Shown: positions 32,706 to 43,100 of the stretch, in pieces
How positions within the stretch are numbered: position 1 is the first letter of the stretch
Layout of the letters: each line of letters starts with the position of its first letter
Assembly: GCA_019915135.1 (NCBI GenBank)
Contig: JAHLMK010000009.1
Span: forward strand, 1,426,001-1,490,000
From: Strobilurus pachycystidiatus
Lineage: Eukaryota; Basidiomycota; Agaricomycetes; Agaricales; Physalacriaceae
Reading direction: 5' to 3'
Length of the DNA stretch: 64,000 bases
The notes under the pieces: model-generated
What the model was told of the DNA's origin: nothing
The model's database searches: none
What the model saw: only the letters and a program-made list of their open reading frames with translations
Translations under genes and position numbers: made by a program

Positions 32706-33194
32706 TTCCGTGTGCTCGACCAAGTGTAAGACTGGTCTTATAGAATGAGAGTCTATATGGTATCGCAACATGTACGGCAGAGAATACTGAACAGTCCAGA
32801 TGGTATACCGTCTCGGTTGTGACTGGATTGTCGAGTGAATCCACGTCGCATTCTACTGACAGTGATTTAATCTACGCCGATTCATTTTGATATTAACCTA
32901 CCGCTGTGTATGAGGACATGGCTCGTCCATTTGTATCCGGATTCACTGCCTTGACGTGTGAAGTTCGGTTCAAGTCAAGGTGAGTAGTATGGCGAAGACG
33001 AACGATTCGCGGCACGGAGGTGATGTTGAAAATGATTATCATTGATAGTCTACTGTATAAGTGTACGCTGCTAGCAATGAAAAGCGAGAGTCTGATTAAC
33101 GAGGCAGCGCGAAGAGGAAGACCAAGGGGCGGAGGGGTTGAGGGCGGAGATCGATCGAGTGGTGAGTGGAGCTCTACGTCATCGGCGCTGGGCG

Positions 33195-33325
33195 TGGGCG
33201 AAGGGCGTGGGGGCATGGATGGAGGAAGGACCTGAGGAGGGCGCGGAGGGAGGGCGAGGGTGGAGGGTGTGGAAGGAGGGCGGGGGCGTGGACGAAGGGC
33301 GGACGGGCATGGGTCGTCGTAGCGG
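33195..33325. repeat. GGAGGGCG-rich tract, unit 2
   Basis: Duplicate of 22430-22560. Confidence 0.6.
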
Positions 33326-33933
33326 AAGGGATTGGTCTTGAGAAGGACCGCAAACGGCGACGCGCTGGGGTGTTGGAGGGAGACGTCGTGTCTCGAGAGG
33401 GGGCGAGGGCAGTCGAAAGCCGGATCCGAGGTGTGGAGGGCGTGCGTCGAGTGCAGGGCGTGGAGGGGAAGAGGGCTCGGAGGGACGACTCACAGATGAC
33501 GATGGCATGACGCAGGGCCGGCGATGGATCCTGCTCGTGGGGGACGGTGGGCTGTAGCGATAGCTTGTATATGCTGCTGCTGGCGGCGTCCATTACGAGG
33601 GGAGGGGGCAGACCAGCTTGACGGTCGATTAAGTCCCTAGGCGTGCGAATTTGATCCGTTGTCATCTCACGAATTCACGTACCGCTTTCAGGCATCGATT
33701 CTCGATCCCATTCAGTTTGCAAATCCATCTCCTCTGCTTACTCGGGACAGAACACCATGGCAGCGCAAATGCACTCTACTCATTCGCTTTCTGTTTTCTC
33801 ATTTCACCAAAGACTCACTTAGCTTCACTCGGCCTCGGCCACCCGCATTGCAAGCCTGCAGGCTGCATACCACGCTAGCCGTGTATAGTTTTGAGCTGCT
33901 TGTCGATCCTGTCGTCATGCCCAGCAGCGAAAA

Positions 33934-35426
33934 CTCCCTCGCATCCGACCCAGACCACGACCCGAGCACTTCTTCGCCATTCTCTCCCGGCTCACTGTTC
34001 TCTCAACCCCCGTTGTGATTCAATTACTTACGACAATGTGACTCCGAGAAGGAAGGGCGAACATGCGAGCTCACCACCCACCCAACAGTTGAGTAATAAG
34101 TATTAGATACCTCTCCCGAGCCTGCAAGGCATCACCGACGACGATGGACATTGGAGACCAGTTAGACCTGAGTTAGACTGGCCATCGCATCATCATGAAA
34201 TTACCGCGAAGCCCCGTGGCTGTGCCCTGATTGCTGGATCACCGGCTCGGTTCGCTTCTACAGTGACAGTGGGACGTCGCCCGTCGAGTGCAAAGCCTCA
34301 GATGCACCGAGTCTAGCGGAGAGCAGCCTCTCCAACTTGAACATGCGAAGATCCCATCCAGGGGGGAGAGCACCGCCTTGATCATTGATCACTGATGGAT
34401 GCCAATCCGACTCCCGCTGCAGCTTCCAAACACAATCGGAAACAGGAGGATTTGCAGGTTCTTTGCTGGAAGGAGTTGGTTTGCAACGTTCCATCCAAGT
34501 GAATGGCCCACCGCCTCCTCTTGATGGAATCAAAGATTGCATAGCCCCGGGAGTACACATCTGGGAGGTTCAGCGCCTCCGACTCGGTGACTATCGCAAC
34601 AGAATGGCACGATGATAAGTTCACCAGCACCTGGATGAGCATCAACAGAACAAGACAAAGTCCTCCTGAGTGGACAGCTTCGGGACAGTGATAGGGCCAC
34701 CAGATCCGGGAGTGTAGCGCCACTAGATCCGTAAGAGTTGGACAGCGCCCACTCGATCCGCGGACAAAGGACCTGACAGAGTGGATATGCACCTAAACAA
34801 TCACCGCCACGCGTGAAGGAAGATCAAAGAGAACTCAACAACAAATGAAGCACGCATCCATAACTACACTCTCAAAGCTGAAACAAACTCGGAGCTGCCA
34901 ATCGTCCCCCACTCTGATCCGTCAACTTAATGAACAGCGCGTAGTATTTCCTCCGAGGTACACATCATACTCATACATACGGGGGGCCGAGTGCTGCATG
35001 TCATGTATGTCAGTCACAGGAAGGAGGATACGATGGGGACTTACCCTGCCTGAACACCCCCAGCGTGAACTCCACCACCAAAAGCAACACCCCGCCTCCC
35101 GGTGCGAGTCGCAGCACTTTTGGTAGGAACCCCTTGTACAGCGCGCCCGCGCCCTCCTCCCGGAATATCGTCACCAGCGCGGGGTACGTCCAGTTGTACT
35201 TGGGCGTCACGCCGGGCACCTTGGCCGTCCCTTGTATCCGCGACTTCACCACGTCGAATCTACAAGCCATCGTTAACATATGGACTTGGGTATGGGGTTA
35301 AGGATGGGCATACGTACGGCGTATTCACAACGGTCCCCGCGAATCCACCAATAGAGCCGGAGATGAAGTTATTCATGAGCTGCCCCTGCTGCGTCTCCGC
35401 GGGCGGGAGGAGCGAGCGCACTTGGA
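33934..35426. repeat. Right end of the array merging into the native ODC locus
   Basis: 33934-34155 is identical to the start of units 1 and 2. From 34156 to 35426 it remains clearly homologous to 12626-13882, but with indels (for example around 34155-34195 and 34480-34620). At 35426 homology to the units ends, while the carrier gene continues intact. Confidence 0.85.
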
Positions 35427-36545
35427 AGATACACCCAAAGTAGCCGCCGTTCCAGTACAGGTGGCGCCAGAACGTCGCTTCCATCCCGGCGTACAGCCCG
35501 AGGGGGCCCTCTTTTTTGATGACCTGCGCAACGACGTCCATGGGGCCTTTGAATGTGGAGGTCTTGTCTTGGAGTCTGGAGGCGAAGATGAGGGAGGAGG
35601 AGAGGAGAGAGAGAGGGATAACGCGTACTTGATCTTGACGAGCTCGAAGGGCACGACCACGAAGCTTTCCTAGAGAGGGTGATCATGAGGACAGGGAAAC
35701 GGAAGAGAACGCGAGAAAGGGAGATAGTCGTGCAGGTTATCTGGCGGATCCGGAAATCGTGCACAAGGGGCAAGGGATATATGGCCGAGGATAACAGCGA
35801 ATGACAATCTCGAAAAACACGTACAGTCGCGCCTGCACTGCATCCCGTTAACACCGACAGGTTTTGCGTCATCTTCGCTTCGCCAAACAGATCCAGATAC
35901 GTCTTGCCCCAGAAATCATTAGCTGCGCTGTCGGTGTGATATGTTAGCACGTCATGACATCATATTTTGCATGAACGAGAACATACAATTTGACAGCCCT
36001 CTTCGGCGCCTCGAGCAACAACGGTGGGACGAGACCTGCGCGTCACGACATCAGTTGAAGTGATATGGATGATAATTCCGGATCGATGTGGACCTCTGTA
36101 TAAGCGTCCGAACCTATGGGGGTGGTCGTGTGAGTGGAAATGTGGATGGAGGGGAGGCGATGTGGGTGTGCGTACCCTTCCTCCTTGATGATGGTCTGGA
36201 AGCTCCCGACTAATCCGTGCTGCGACTTCCCGGTCTCCAGTTGCATCCGGGTCTTTATCTACATAAGGTTGGGATGGATGACCATGATGTTTGGGGTAAG
36301 CAGGACTTGGAGGACATACCACATCTACAAGGAAAAGACGGATAGATCCAGATGAGAACAGCGATTCGGTCTTGGATTTGGATGGGCGACGCACCGAGGG
36401 GGTAGAATGTCAGAATCTCGGATACACCAGCGATGGCTCCTGCTGCAAAGTTGGCAACGAATGGGAGGGCTGATGTTCGTCAGCAAGCACGAAGTAGGCG
36501 CAGAAAAAAAACAACAAGGCGTTTACGTTTCTTCTGTTCCGACAT
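34971..36545 (-). CDS. Mitochondrial 2-oxodicarboxylate carrier (ODC-type), 11 exons, 296 aa
   Basis: Exons on the minus strand are 36527-36545, 36395-36469, 36320-36324, 36176-36258, 36094-36113, 35987-36035, 35825-35927, 35629-35669, 35318-35575, 35045-35259 and 34971-34993. Together they are 891 nt and in frame throughout. The protein has the three tandem mitochondrial-carrier repeats with signatures YPLDVIKTRMQ (about 29-39), VPFELVKIKLQ (about 125-135) and TPFDVVKSRIQ (about 217-227). Overall it resembles yeast/human ODC carriers, which exchange 2-oxoadipate or 2-oxoglutarate across the inner mitochondrial membrane (lysine metabolism). Introns are 49-155 nt. Exon 3 is only 5 nt and exon 5 is 20 nt; both are needed to keep frame and signature. 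The start ATG opens MSEQKK and the stop TGA follows GPPYV. The 3' part is the source-like partner of the array fragments. The exact substrate is inferred. Confidence 0.93.
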
Positions 36546-38639
36546 CGCAGCGAGGAGGTGTCTGGGGAGGGAGGACCAGGACCAGGACCAGGAGGTTGAA
36601 GAAGGAAGTAAAAGGGGAAAAGCCGACGAGGGCCTTCACCGGATATGTCAGGCCAGTGCCGAATTCGGGCCGTTCCTAGATTGGAATTTCGGAATCCGGA
36701 TTTGGGGTAGTGGACCCGGTCATCGATCACTGTCAATGGACCTCGAGGCTACCGTTGTGTGAGTCCACAGAATTGGATGCGGATACGCTGCCACAGAGGC
36801 ATGGAGCCCACTGCGAAGCCGACGACTTGCAACAGTGCGATATCATAATCATCATTCATCGAGGGCTCAGATTCGCCTCGTTATTGTGCGTACACCTGTC
36901 ACATTCGGTTTAACAGTCCGCTCACGCGACTTCCAGGGAATTGACTGGCAAAACAACTATCACCACTAAAACCTTCCTCTGCATGTTCGACTACCTCCAA
37001 TTTTGAGACTGTTGGCCGGTGTACTCTATCCCATGAGATCCACTCCGAGTCGACATCCTCTGAAATACATGATTCGAAGAGCGACAAAGTGCGTCTCCCG
37101 GTCTTCTCTTGATGACTAGCTAAACACATTGAATTAGTATTAGGCAACACAGCGTCGCAGCAGAGCTACGACGTCGTGCATCCGACCCCTTGCCCCACGC
37201 GCCTCTCACCGCAAATTTAGTTCAACTTTGTCTCCCCCCATCCTCTTCGACGTGGATCTGCCTGAACTTTGGGAAACACCGAAGAGATCTAGCGTGAACA
37301 ATGTCCAGTAGAGACCAGGCAACATGGAAAGCATTGATGGCACCGTTAATGGTGGCGGTCCCACGCCTCAATCCCCCAGCTGTCATCTTCTGTCTATTCC
37401 ACCACGATTCACATACTCCAGCGTCATGCTGTGGCCGGAAACGTGCTGGTTTTTTCCGACATCGGAGTCCACTATCCTCGTTCATGCCATGGCTCAAGTC
37501 GGCATCTATAATCCTGGGCGCAAGCGGGGCAGGGAGCCACAATTGGTTTGTCGCCGAGACGCCTTCATATCATGTCGTGGACAATTTGCGTAGAATGCTA
37601 GGGCCTTGAGGAATAGAAACAATGAGGTGCGAATCCCTGCGTCACTCCCTCAGTACTCAGTCCCCACTTACCAACATCAAGGCGACAAAAAACCTCTGTC
37701 CAAATCGGGAGTCGCGTTACGCCCTCGCAAACAGAGGATGATACGAAACTGGATGGCACGGAATGCAGATTGATTTCCTGAGCAGCCTTATTGTTTTTCG
37801 TTTATTGTGGCCGGTCCTATTGTCGTCTTGTGCAACATTGGGGCGGTAATCCGCGGGTAAGTGACCATGGAGACGCCCTTAGAAACGACGGGAGGACGGA
37901 TGGTGATCTCGAGGAAAAACAACGAGGTGCGCACCTCCGTACTACCAATGCGTAGTATCGCTCATCCCCGATCATCTTGCTCGCCGAACATCAGAGGGTC
38001 ACAAACCTGTCCCAAAGAGAAGTCGCATCATGTCAACACGAATGGACCATCCGAAGTACACATCATTATCAACTGGGAGACGTGGACGCGCATCCGTGCC
38101 TCAATTCACAGCTTTATTGTCTTTCTTTTGATGGGCTCGTCTTAATGTCTTTCTCTGCGAAAGGTTCGGTGCTTTCTACTCGGGATTCGAAATTTGAGAA
38201 GGTATAGCGATGCGCCAGGATCGAATCTACGCACTGTATGTCGTGAGAGAGAAACCTGCGTTGGGAGGAGGAGATATGGGCAAAAACCGTCGTGCACAGT
38301 GCAGTGTGTGATCGTTTGTTACCAATGTGCGTCGCTGATATTTGCTTTCTACCGCAACTTTGCCATCGGTGGCCACGATGCCCGTCTTTACCAATTTCCG
38401 AGCAAGTTCCGCCATCTTCAGCGCGGATCGGTCTGTGGCGCAACTCAAAGGTACCGACAAGCACTACCTCGCAGAGAACAAGGTCATGGCCTCACTACTG
38501 TCAAGCATCAGCGATCCGCGCTACACTGTCATCATGCTCTTTTTGCCCGGAGGAGTGCACCTTCATGCGAAAGCAGCTGAAGGCGGCTCTTGTCCTTGGT
38601 GTCTCATAAGGATGGGCGCAACGGAAGAAAGGTGAGCAA
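36546..38639. other. Intergenic stretch, no confident gene
   Basis: The upstream flank of the carrier has a (CCTGGT)n-like run near 36575-36592 (minus strand) in its 5' leader. ORFs at 36899-37150 (minus), 37222-37542 (minus) and 38378-38635 (plus) have no recognisable motif, and I found no convincing spliced gene joining them. Confidence 0.4.
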
Positions 38640-39308
38640 ATGTCCTCCCCTTTTGAAGCCCCAGTCAAGCCCGCATCCTCGCAGGTTCGAGATGCACCTC
38701 CCAGCTACTACTCCGTCCGATCGCTCCCCCCTCCTGCATATGGAGAGACCATCCCCCCCGTACCTCCCGGGACGCCGCTGGGCCACTACCCCCTCTGGAT
38801 TGTGCTTTACAAGCTTCTGGCATTTTACCCCAAACTCTTCCTGCAAAACGAAGCCAGATACACCGCATTTACAAACTCCAGTCTGTTGCATTCACCAGCT
38901 TGGTTCAGTGAGATCTCGGAAACTCACCCCGAGTATGATCTATGGAACCACACTGTCAAAGGCTCCCCTGGACGTCCACCTTCTCGACAATATCCGTCTT
39001 TCCACTGGACCCTTGAATTTCTTCGCTACCGGTCTCTCGTCAATGGAAGCTGGGTTTCATCGACCTTTGCAACCTGCACCTTTTACGAGGTGGTTTTTGT
39101 GGTCTTGACTTCGCGGCCCGAGACATGGCCTGGTTGTAAAGCAGAGATGGCTCATCTGACAGGATGGTGTGTTATATGGGTTCAACTTTTTCTCCAAATT
39201 GACAGTTCATCAGGCAGGGCTCAGAGCAGTGGTTTAAGACCCGACGCGATGCGGAAAGGGAAGCCACTACTCTGTGTAGATCGTCGCCGCCGCCGCGAGT
39301 CGATCTAA
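38640..39308 (+). CDS. Hypothetical protein, 222 aa, with two PPxY motifs
   Basis: ATG at 38640 opens a 222-codon frame. The first 60 residues are rich in Pro, Ser and Tyr and hold PPSY (about 20-23) and PPAY (about 31-34), the core of WW-domain ligands. The middle contains aromatic stretches (WIVLYKLLAFYPKLF, and TFYEVVFVVL near 145), possibly membrane-associated. The C-terminus after about 185 turns Arg-rich (RRRRRES) and may be intron read-through. No family was recognised. It lies 225 bp upstream of the gypsy insertion. It could be a fragment of a larger spliced gene or a chance ORF. Confidence 0.35.
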   Translation: MSSPFEAPVKPASSQVRDAPPSYYSVRSLPPPAYGETIPPVPPGTPLGHYPLWIVLYKLLAFYPKLFLQNEARYTAFTNSSLLHSPAWFSEISETHPEYDLWNHTVKGSPGRPPSRQYPSFHWTLEFLRYRSLVNGSWVSSTFATCTFYEVVFVVLTSRPETWPGCKAEMAHLTGWCVIWVQLFLQIDSSSGRAQSSGLRPDAMRKGKPLLCVDRRRRRESI

Positions 39309-39533
39309 GTGAGCTAAAATATCTCCAAATTCGCGTAAATGGTCTACCGAAGACTGTAACTATCAGAGCGTCCGCTCTCGACTATCTTACGAGGCACCAT
39401 AAACAAGCTTGGATGGCGGAAGGGTTCTTTGTAAAATGCATAACATACCTTCTGGGTCCGCTGGCGGAAAACCACGCTCGACTGGTGAGCAGAAGGCCAT
39501 AGTGCCGGCCGTGATTGTAGGAGAGGTACATAC

Positions 39534-39928
39534 TGTGAGTGGTAACGACTATGGGTTCAACACCCGCTCGTACTTGTATTCTACTTCTCAAATTCCGTCT
39601 TCACTAGTTGTTACTCATCGCAATTACGTCGCTTAGATACGCATAATTACGATCTCGTAGTCAGTATTATACACGCATTAGACACGATGTACTACTTAGC
39701 TTTATACTACCTTGTCTGTTTTCACAGAAGAGGCTGTGAGCTCGTCGGCATCCCGACACCCCCCTACAGGTACCGTACCGTGATCCCGACTCCGGCGCCT
39801 TTACGAGCGCCTATTTCGATCCGCGGATACTCCGATCCGCTACTCGCCGTTACACGTGTTACACACCTCTGATCATTCGCGCTTACTCTCACTCGGTCGT
39901 TGCCTACTCGTGAGGCGCATCCCTCACA
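39534..39928 (+). repeat. gypsy 5' LTR
   Basis: 395 bp, beginning TGTGAGTGGTAACGAC and ending GCGCATCCCTCACA. The TG...CA ends fit LTR rules. Confidence 0.95.
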
Positions 39929-40105
39929 GAGGTGGACACATTGGGAACGACTGAGAGTTTCGAGCGAGCGCGCTGATCTTTTACACTGGATTTTATCAAC
40001 AACCTCGCCAATAATCTTGGCAACATCACCATCCGACGACCTCGCTATTCCGAATCGGAATCTACTACGCCTTCGATCTACGAGCACGACTCTATTACCG
40101 AAGAA

Positions 40106-43100
40106 ATGACGGGCACGGAGACTTTCGACCGTAATGGCCGTCCAGAGTGGATAGTCACTGCCGAGGCAGCGAAAAGGTTCGACGGAACCGAAACGGCGGA
40201 GATTTGGTGGGACTATTTCAGAGAAGGCGAGGAAGGGGTTTCGACGGCGATGGACGTGCGAAGAATCATCGCGATGAGACTGTCCAACGATCGCTTCGTC
40301 AACAGAGGAGAGAACAAGGATGGAAGGTTCATCCTGCAGCATAGTACGTTCGCCAGAATGATTCGATCGACAGCTACGCTGCAGAATCTCATATCTAGGG
40401 CGGCGCACCTCTCCAAAGAGAGGACTAGCGTATATGTCGTAGACCCCGACAAGATATACGCGGAATCGTTCATGGGCTCCGACGATTTGGGATATTTACT
40501 CGGACTATGGAACAGCTTGCAGACCCGACTCAAGGACGGGGAGCAACGCTTGTACAAATATCTCAAACAAGCATCGATGGATCCTTCATACGACCCTAAT
40601 TCGCCTGCGACAACTCTTGCGGACCTTTATACTCCGGTTTACGAAGCTTCGTCCCCATCTTCTCGTCTTCGGCAACTCTTCCGACTGCCTGCCCATCGAG
40701 CCACTTTAAACGTTCACCAGAAAGCCCTCATCGATGAAGGAGTGGAATGGCAAAAGATCTTTACTCCCTCGCCAGATTCGAGAAAGAAGTGGAACCTTCT
40801 ACCCATTCCTACCTCCCCAGTCAACGACGCGCCTAGTCCGTTATTTCCGAACGAACCACTCCCGGAGGGAGGAGGTCTACGTTCTCCTTTCTCTGGGCCT
40901 GGGGACGGAAATAATTTAGGTTTGAACCTGGATCCGGCAGATATCGCGGAGGCTCCTCCACCTCCGAGGAAGGAATTTCCTCCCTCGGTACCAGAGTGGA
41001 GAACACCGAGCGCTGGAGGACCGTCGATTACCACTCCGCAACCGGGCGCCGCTCCCTCTGCCTTCGCTTGGGGAACCATTACCCCCGATACCCGTCGGAA
41101 CACTATGTGGGGTGGAGGAGTGTCGGCTAGCCCTTTCGTACCCGCTCCACCGGAGTATTCCGGAGGTAGTAGAAGGAGTGGAGGACGAGGCGAGCGTGGT
41201 GAGCGAGGAGAGAAAGGAGAAAAGGGCGATCGAGGACCTGCAGGCGAACGAGGAGTTCCGGGTGAACGCGGATTGCATGGGCGAGAAGGACAGAAGGGCG
41301 ACAAAGGGGAGGAAGGCAAACCAGGAGTGAAGGGTGAAAGAGGAGATCAGGGCGAAAGAGGAGATAAAGGAGATCGCGGGGAGAAGGGTGATCGAGGGGA
41401 AAAGGGAGAGCGAGGAGCGGAGGGTCCTCCAGGAGCTTCAGGGGGAGGAAGTGGTGGAGGAAGAGGCCCTCCAGGCCCGCCCGGTGATCAAGGCCCACCA
41501 GGAGATCAAGGTCCGCCAGGTGGAGAAGGCCCGCCTGGTGGACAAGGTCCTCCAGGCGATCAAGGTCCTCCTGGACCGCCAGGTCCCCCAGGACCGCCGG
41601 GACCGCCGGGGGGCGGTGGTGGTGGTGGAGGAGGAGGAGGAGGAGATGGCAGTTCTTCGAACGGTTCGGGCGGCTCCTCGTACTCGTCAGGCCCGTACAT
41701 AAAGAATGAAATCAAGTTAGACGATCTCCCGAAGTACGATGGAAGAAAAGGTCACGAGGCCTTGATGTACATGTATAAGGTCTCCATGCTAGCGTCTTTG
41801 GGCGAGCAAGTTGCAAGACAGCTTGGGCAATGGATGTGGAGAACCTTGGAAATCGACAGTGAAGTGCATCAATGGTACATTCTATTGACGGATGACGATC
41901 GCAAAGAAATGGCCGCAGACTATTTGGTTTTCTTGGAGATGATCAAGAAGGAGTACTTGGGTCACGATTGGATGCTCCAGATGAGCTCCATTTTCGACGC
42001 GCAGCGATTCAGGCAGAAGGGATTCGAACAGGAGACTCCTCGAGCGTTCATTAACCGGAGGACAATATACGCGCGGATCATGTCTTCCACGGAACCGGGG
42101 TCTAAAGATGAAGTGGCAGTGATTCTGCACAAAGCTCCCGTTTCGTGGCATCCAGTTTTGGTGGCTGGAGAAATCAATTCTACGAAACAACTGCTGACTC
42201 GCGTACGAGAGCAGGAAAAAGCTTTGATCGGAGCATCTTCTCGATCGGGCTCTGTAACCACGGAGTCGTTAATCCCTGCTCTGAGAAGCCTGGGAGTTCA
42301 AATGAGGCGCTACGGAGCTTCTCCCTCCTCCTTAGCTAAGGTAGCGAATGTTAGCGAAGGATTCGAAGCAGAGGAGGCAAACTGGGAGGATCCAAGAGAT
42401 GCGGGATTTGATCTAGAGGGTATGGATGTGGAGATGGAGCCCAGCGGTAATCTGGAAGGAACGGATTTGCTGCTTCATACTGCGTACCAAGCTGCTGTGA
42501 AGGACGGACGGAAGTTCCCGGCCAGGAAGTACCCTTGCCCGAAGAATGATTCCGTGGTCACAAAGTTAGGACGAAAGCCGCCGAGTCCTTGCAAAGGATG
42601 CGGAAGCTGGATGCATTGGACGAGAGAATGTCCCGACTTCGACGTTTTCAAAGCAAAAGAAAGAGAGGATAAACGTCGAGCGGGCGCGAATGCCGTGGAA
42701 ATCCCGACCAAGTCTTATGATACGGCATATCAGATTTTGTTGTCAGAAAGGATGGCGGAGATGAATTCCGAGCAGGATTTTGAGCGGGCCGTTCTGGAAT
42801 CAGAACGTAAGACCCATAGCGAAAGGGAGAAGAAGAGAGGGAGATCTTCTTCTAGAGTGGTGATAGAGGTGGAAGAGGAACCAGAAGAGATAGAGAGAAG
42901 TAAAGCTGCCCAGAAGGGAGAAGACGAACCGTTGATCGAGAAGTTACCTCAATTTTGGAACGAGAGAGACAGGGAGATTGAAGCTATGGCTATAGAGCTG
43001 AAAGAGCGTAGAGCTCGTAACAAGGAAGAGGCGAGACAGAAATGCTCAGAACCTGAAGAGAGTAGCGAAGGATTCGCCAAGGAGGATTCGAATAACTCTG

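Larger units (their letters stand above)
23169..33933. repeat. Tandem unit copy 2 (10,765 bp)
   Basis: This is a near-perfect duplicate of copy 1; the unit calls for 12404-23168 apply at +10,765. A further 222 bp (33934-34155) repeat the unit's beginning exactly, so the array ends 0.02 unit later. Beyond 34155 the sequence (TTGGAGACCAG...) departs and continues as the diverged native flank of the carrier gene. Confidence 0.95.

Noticed and set aside
12404..34155. rDNA or satellite array
   Set aside because: No rRNA-like sequence is seen, the unit contains spliced-gene features and a fragment of the ODC gene, and the period is far too long for a satellite.
39687..39872. 61-aa ORF in the gypsy LTRs (again at 51015-51200)
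   Set aside because: Chance ORF inside an LTR; its identity in both places only reflects LTR identity.
40714..41702. Long ORFs in other frames across the collagen-coding stretch
   Set aside because: They are shadows of the triplet repeat; the Gag-Pol frame has all the domain motifs.
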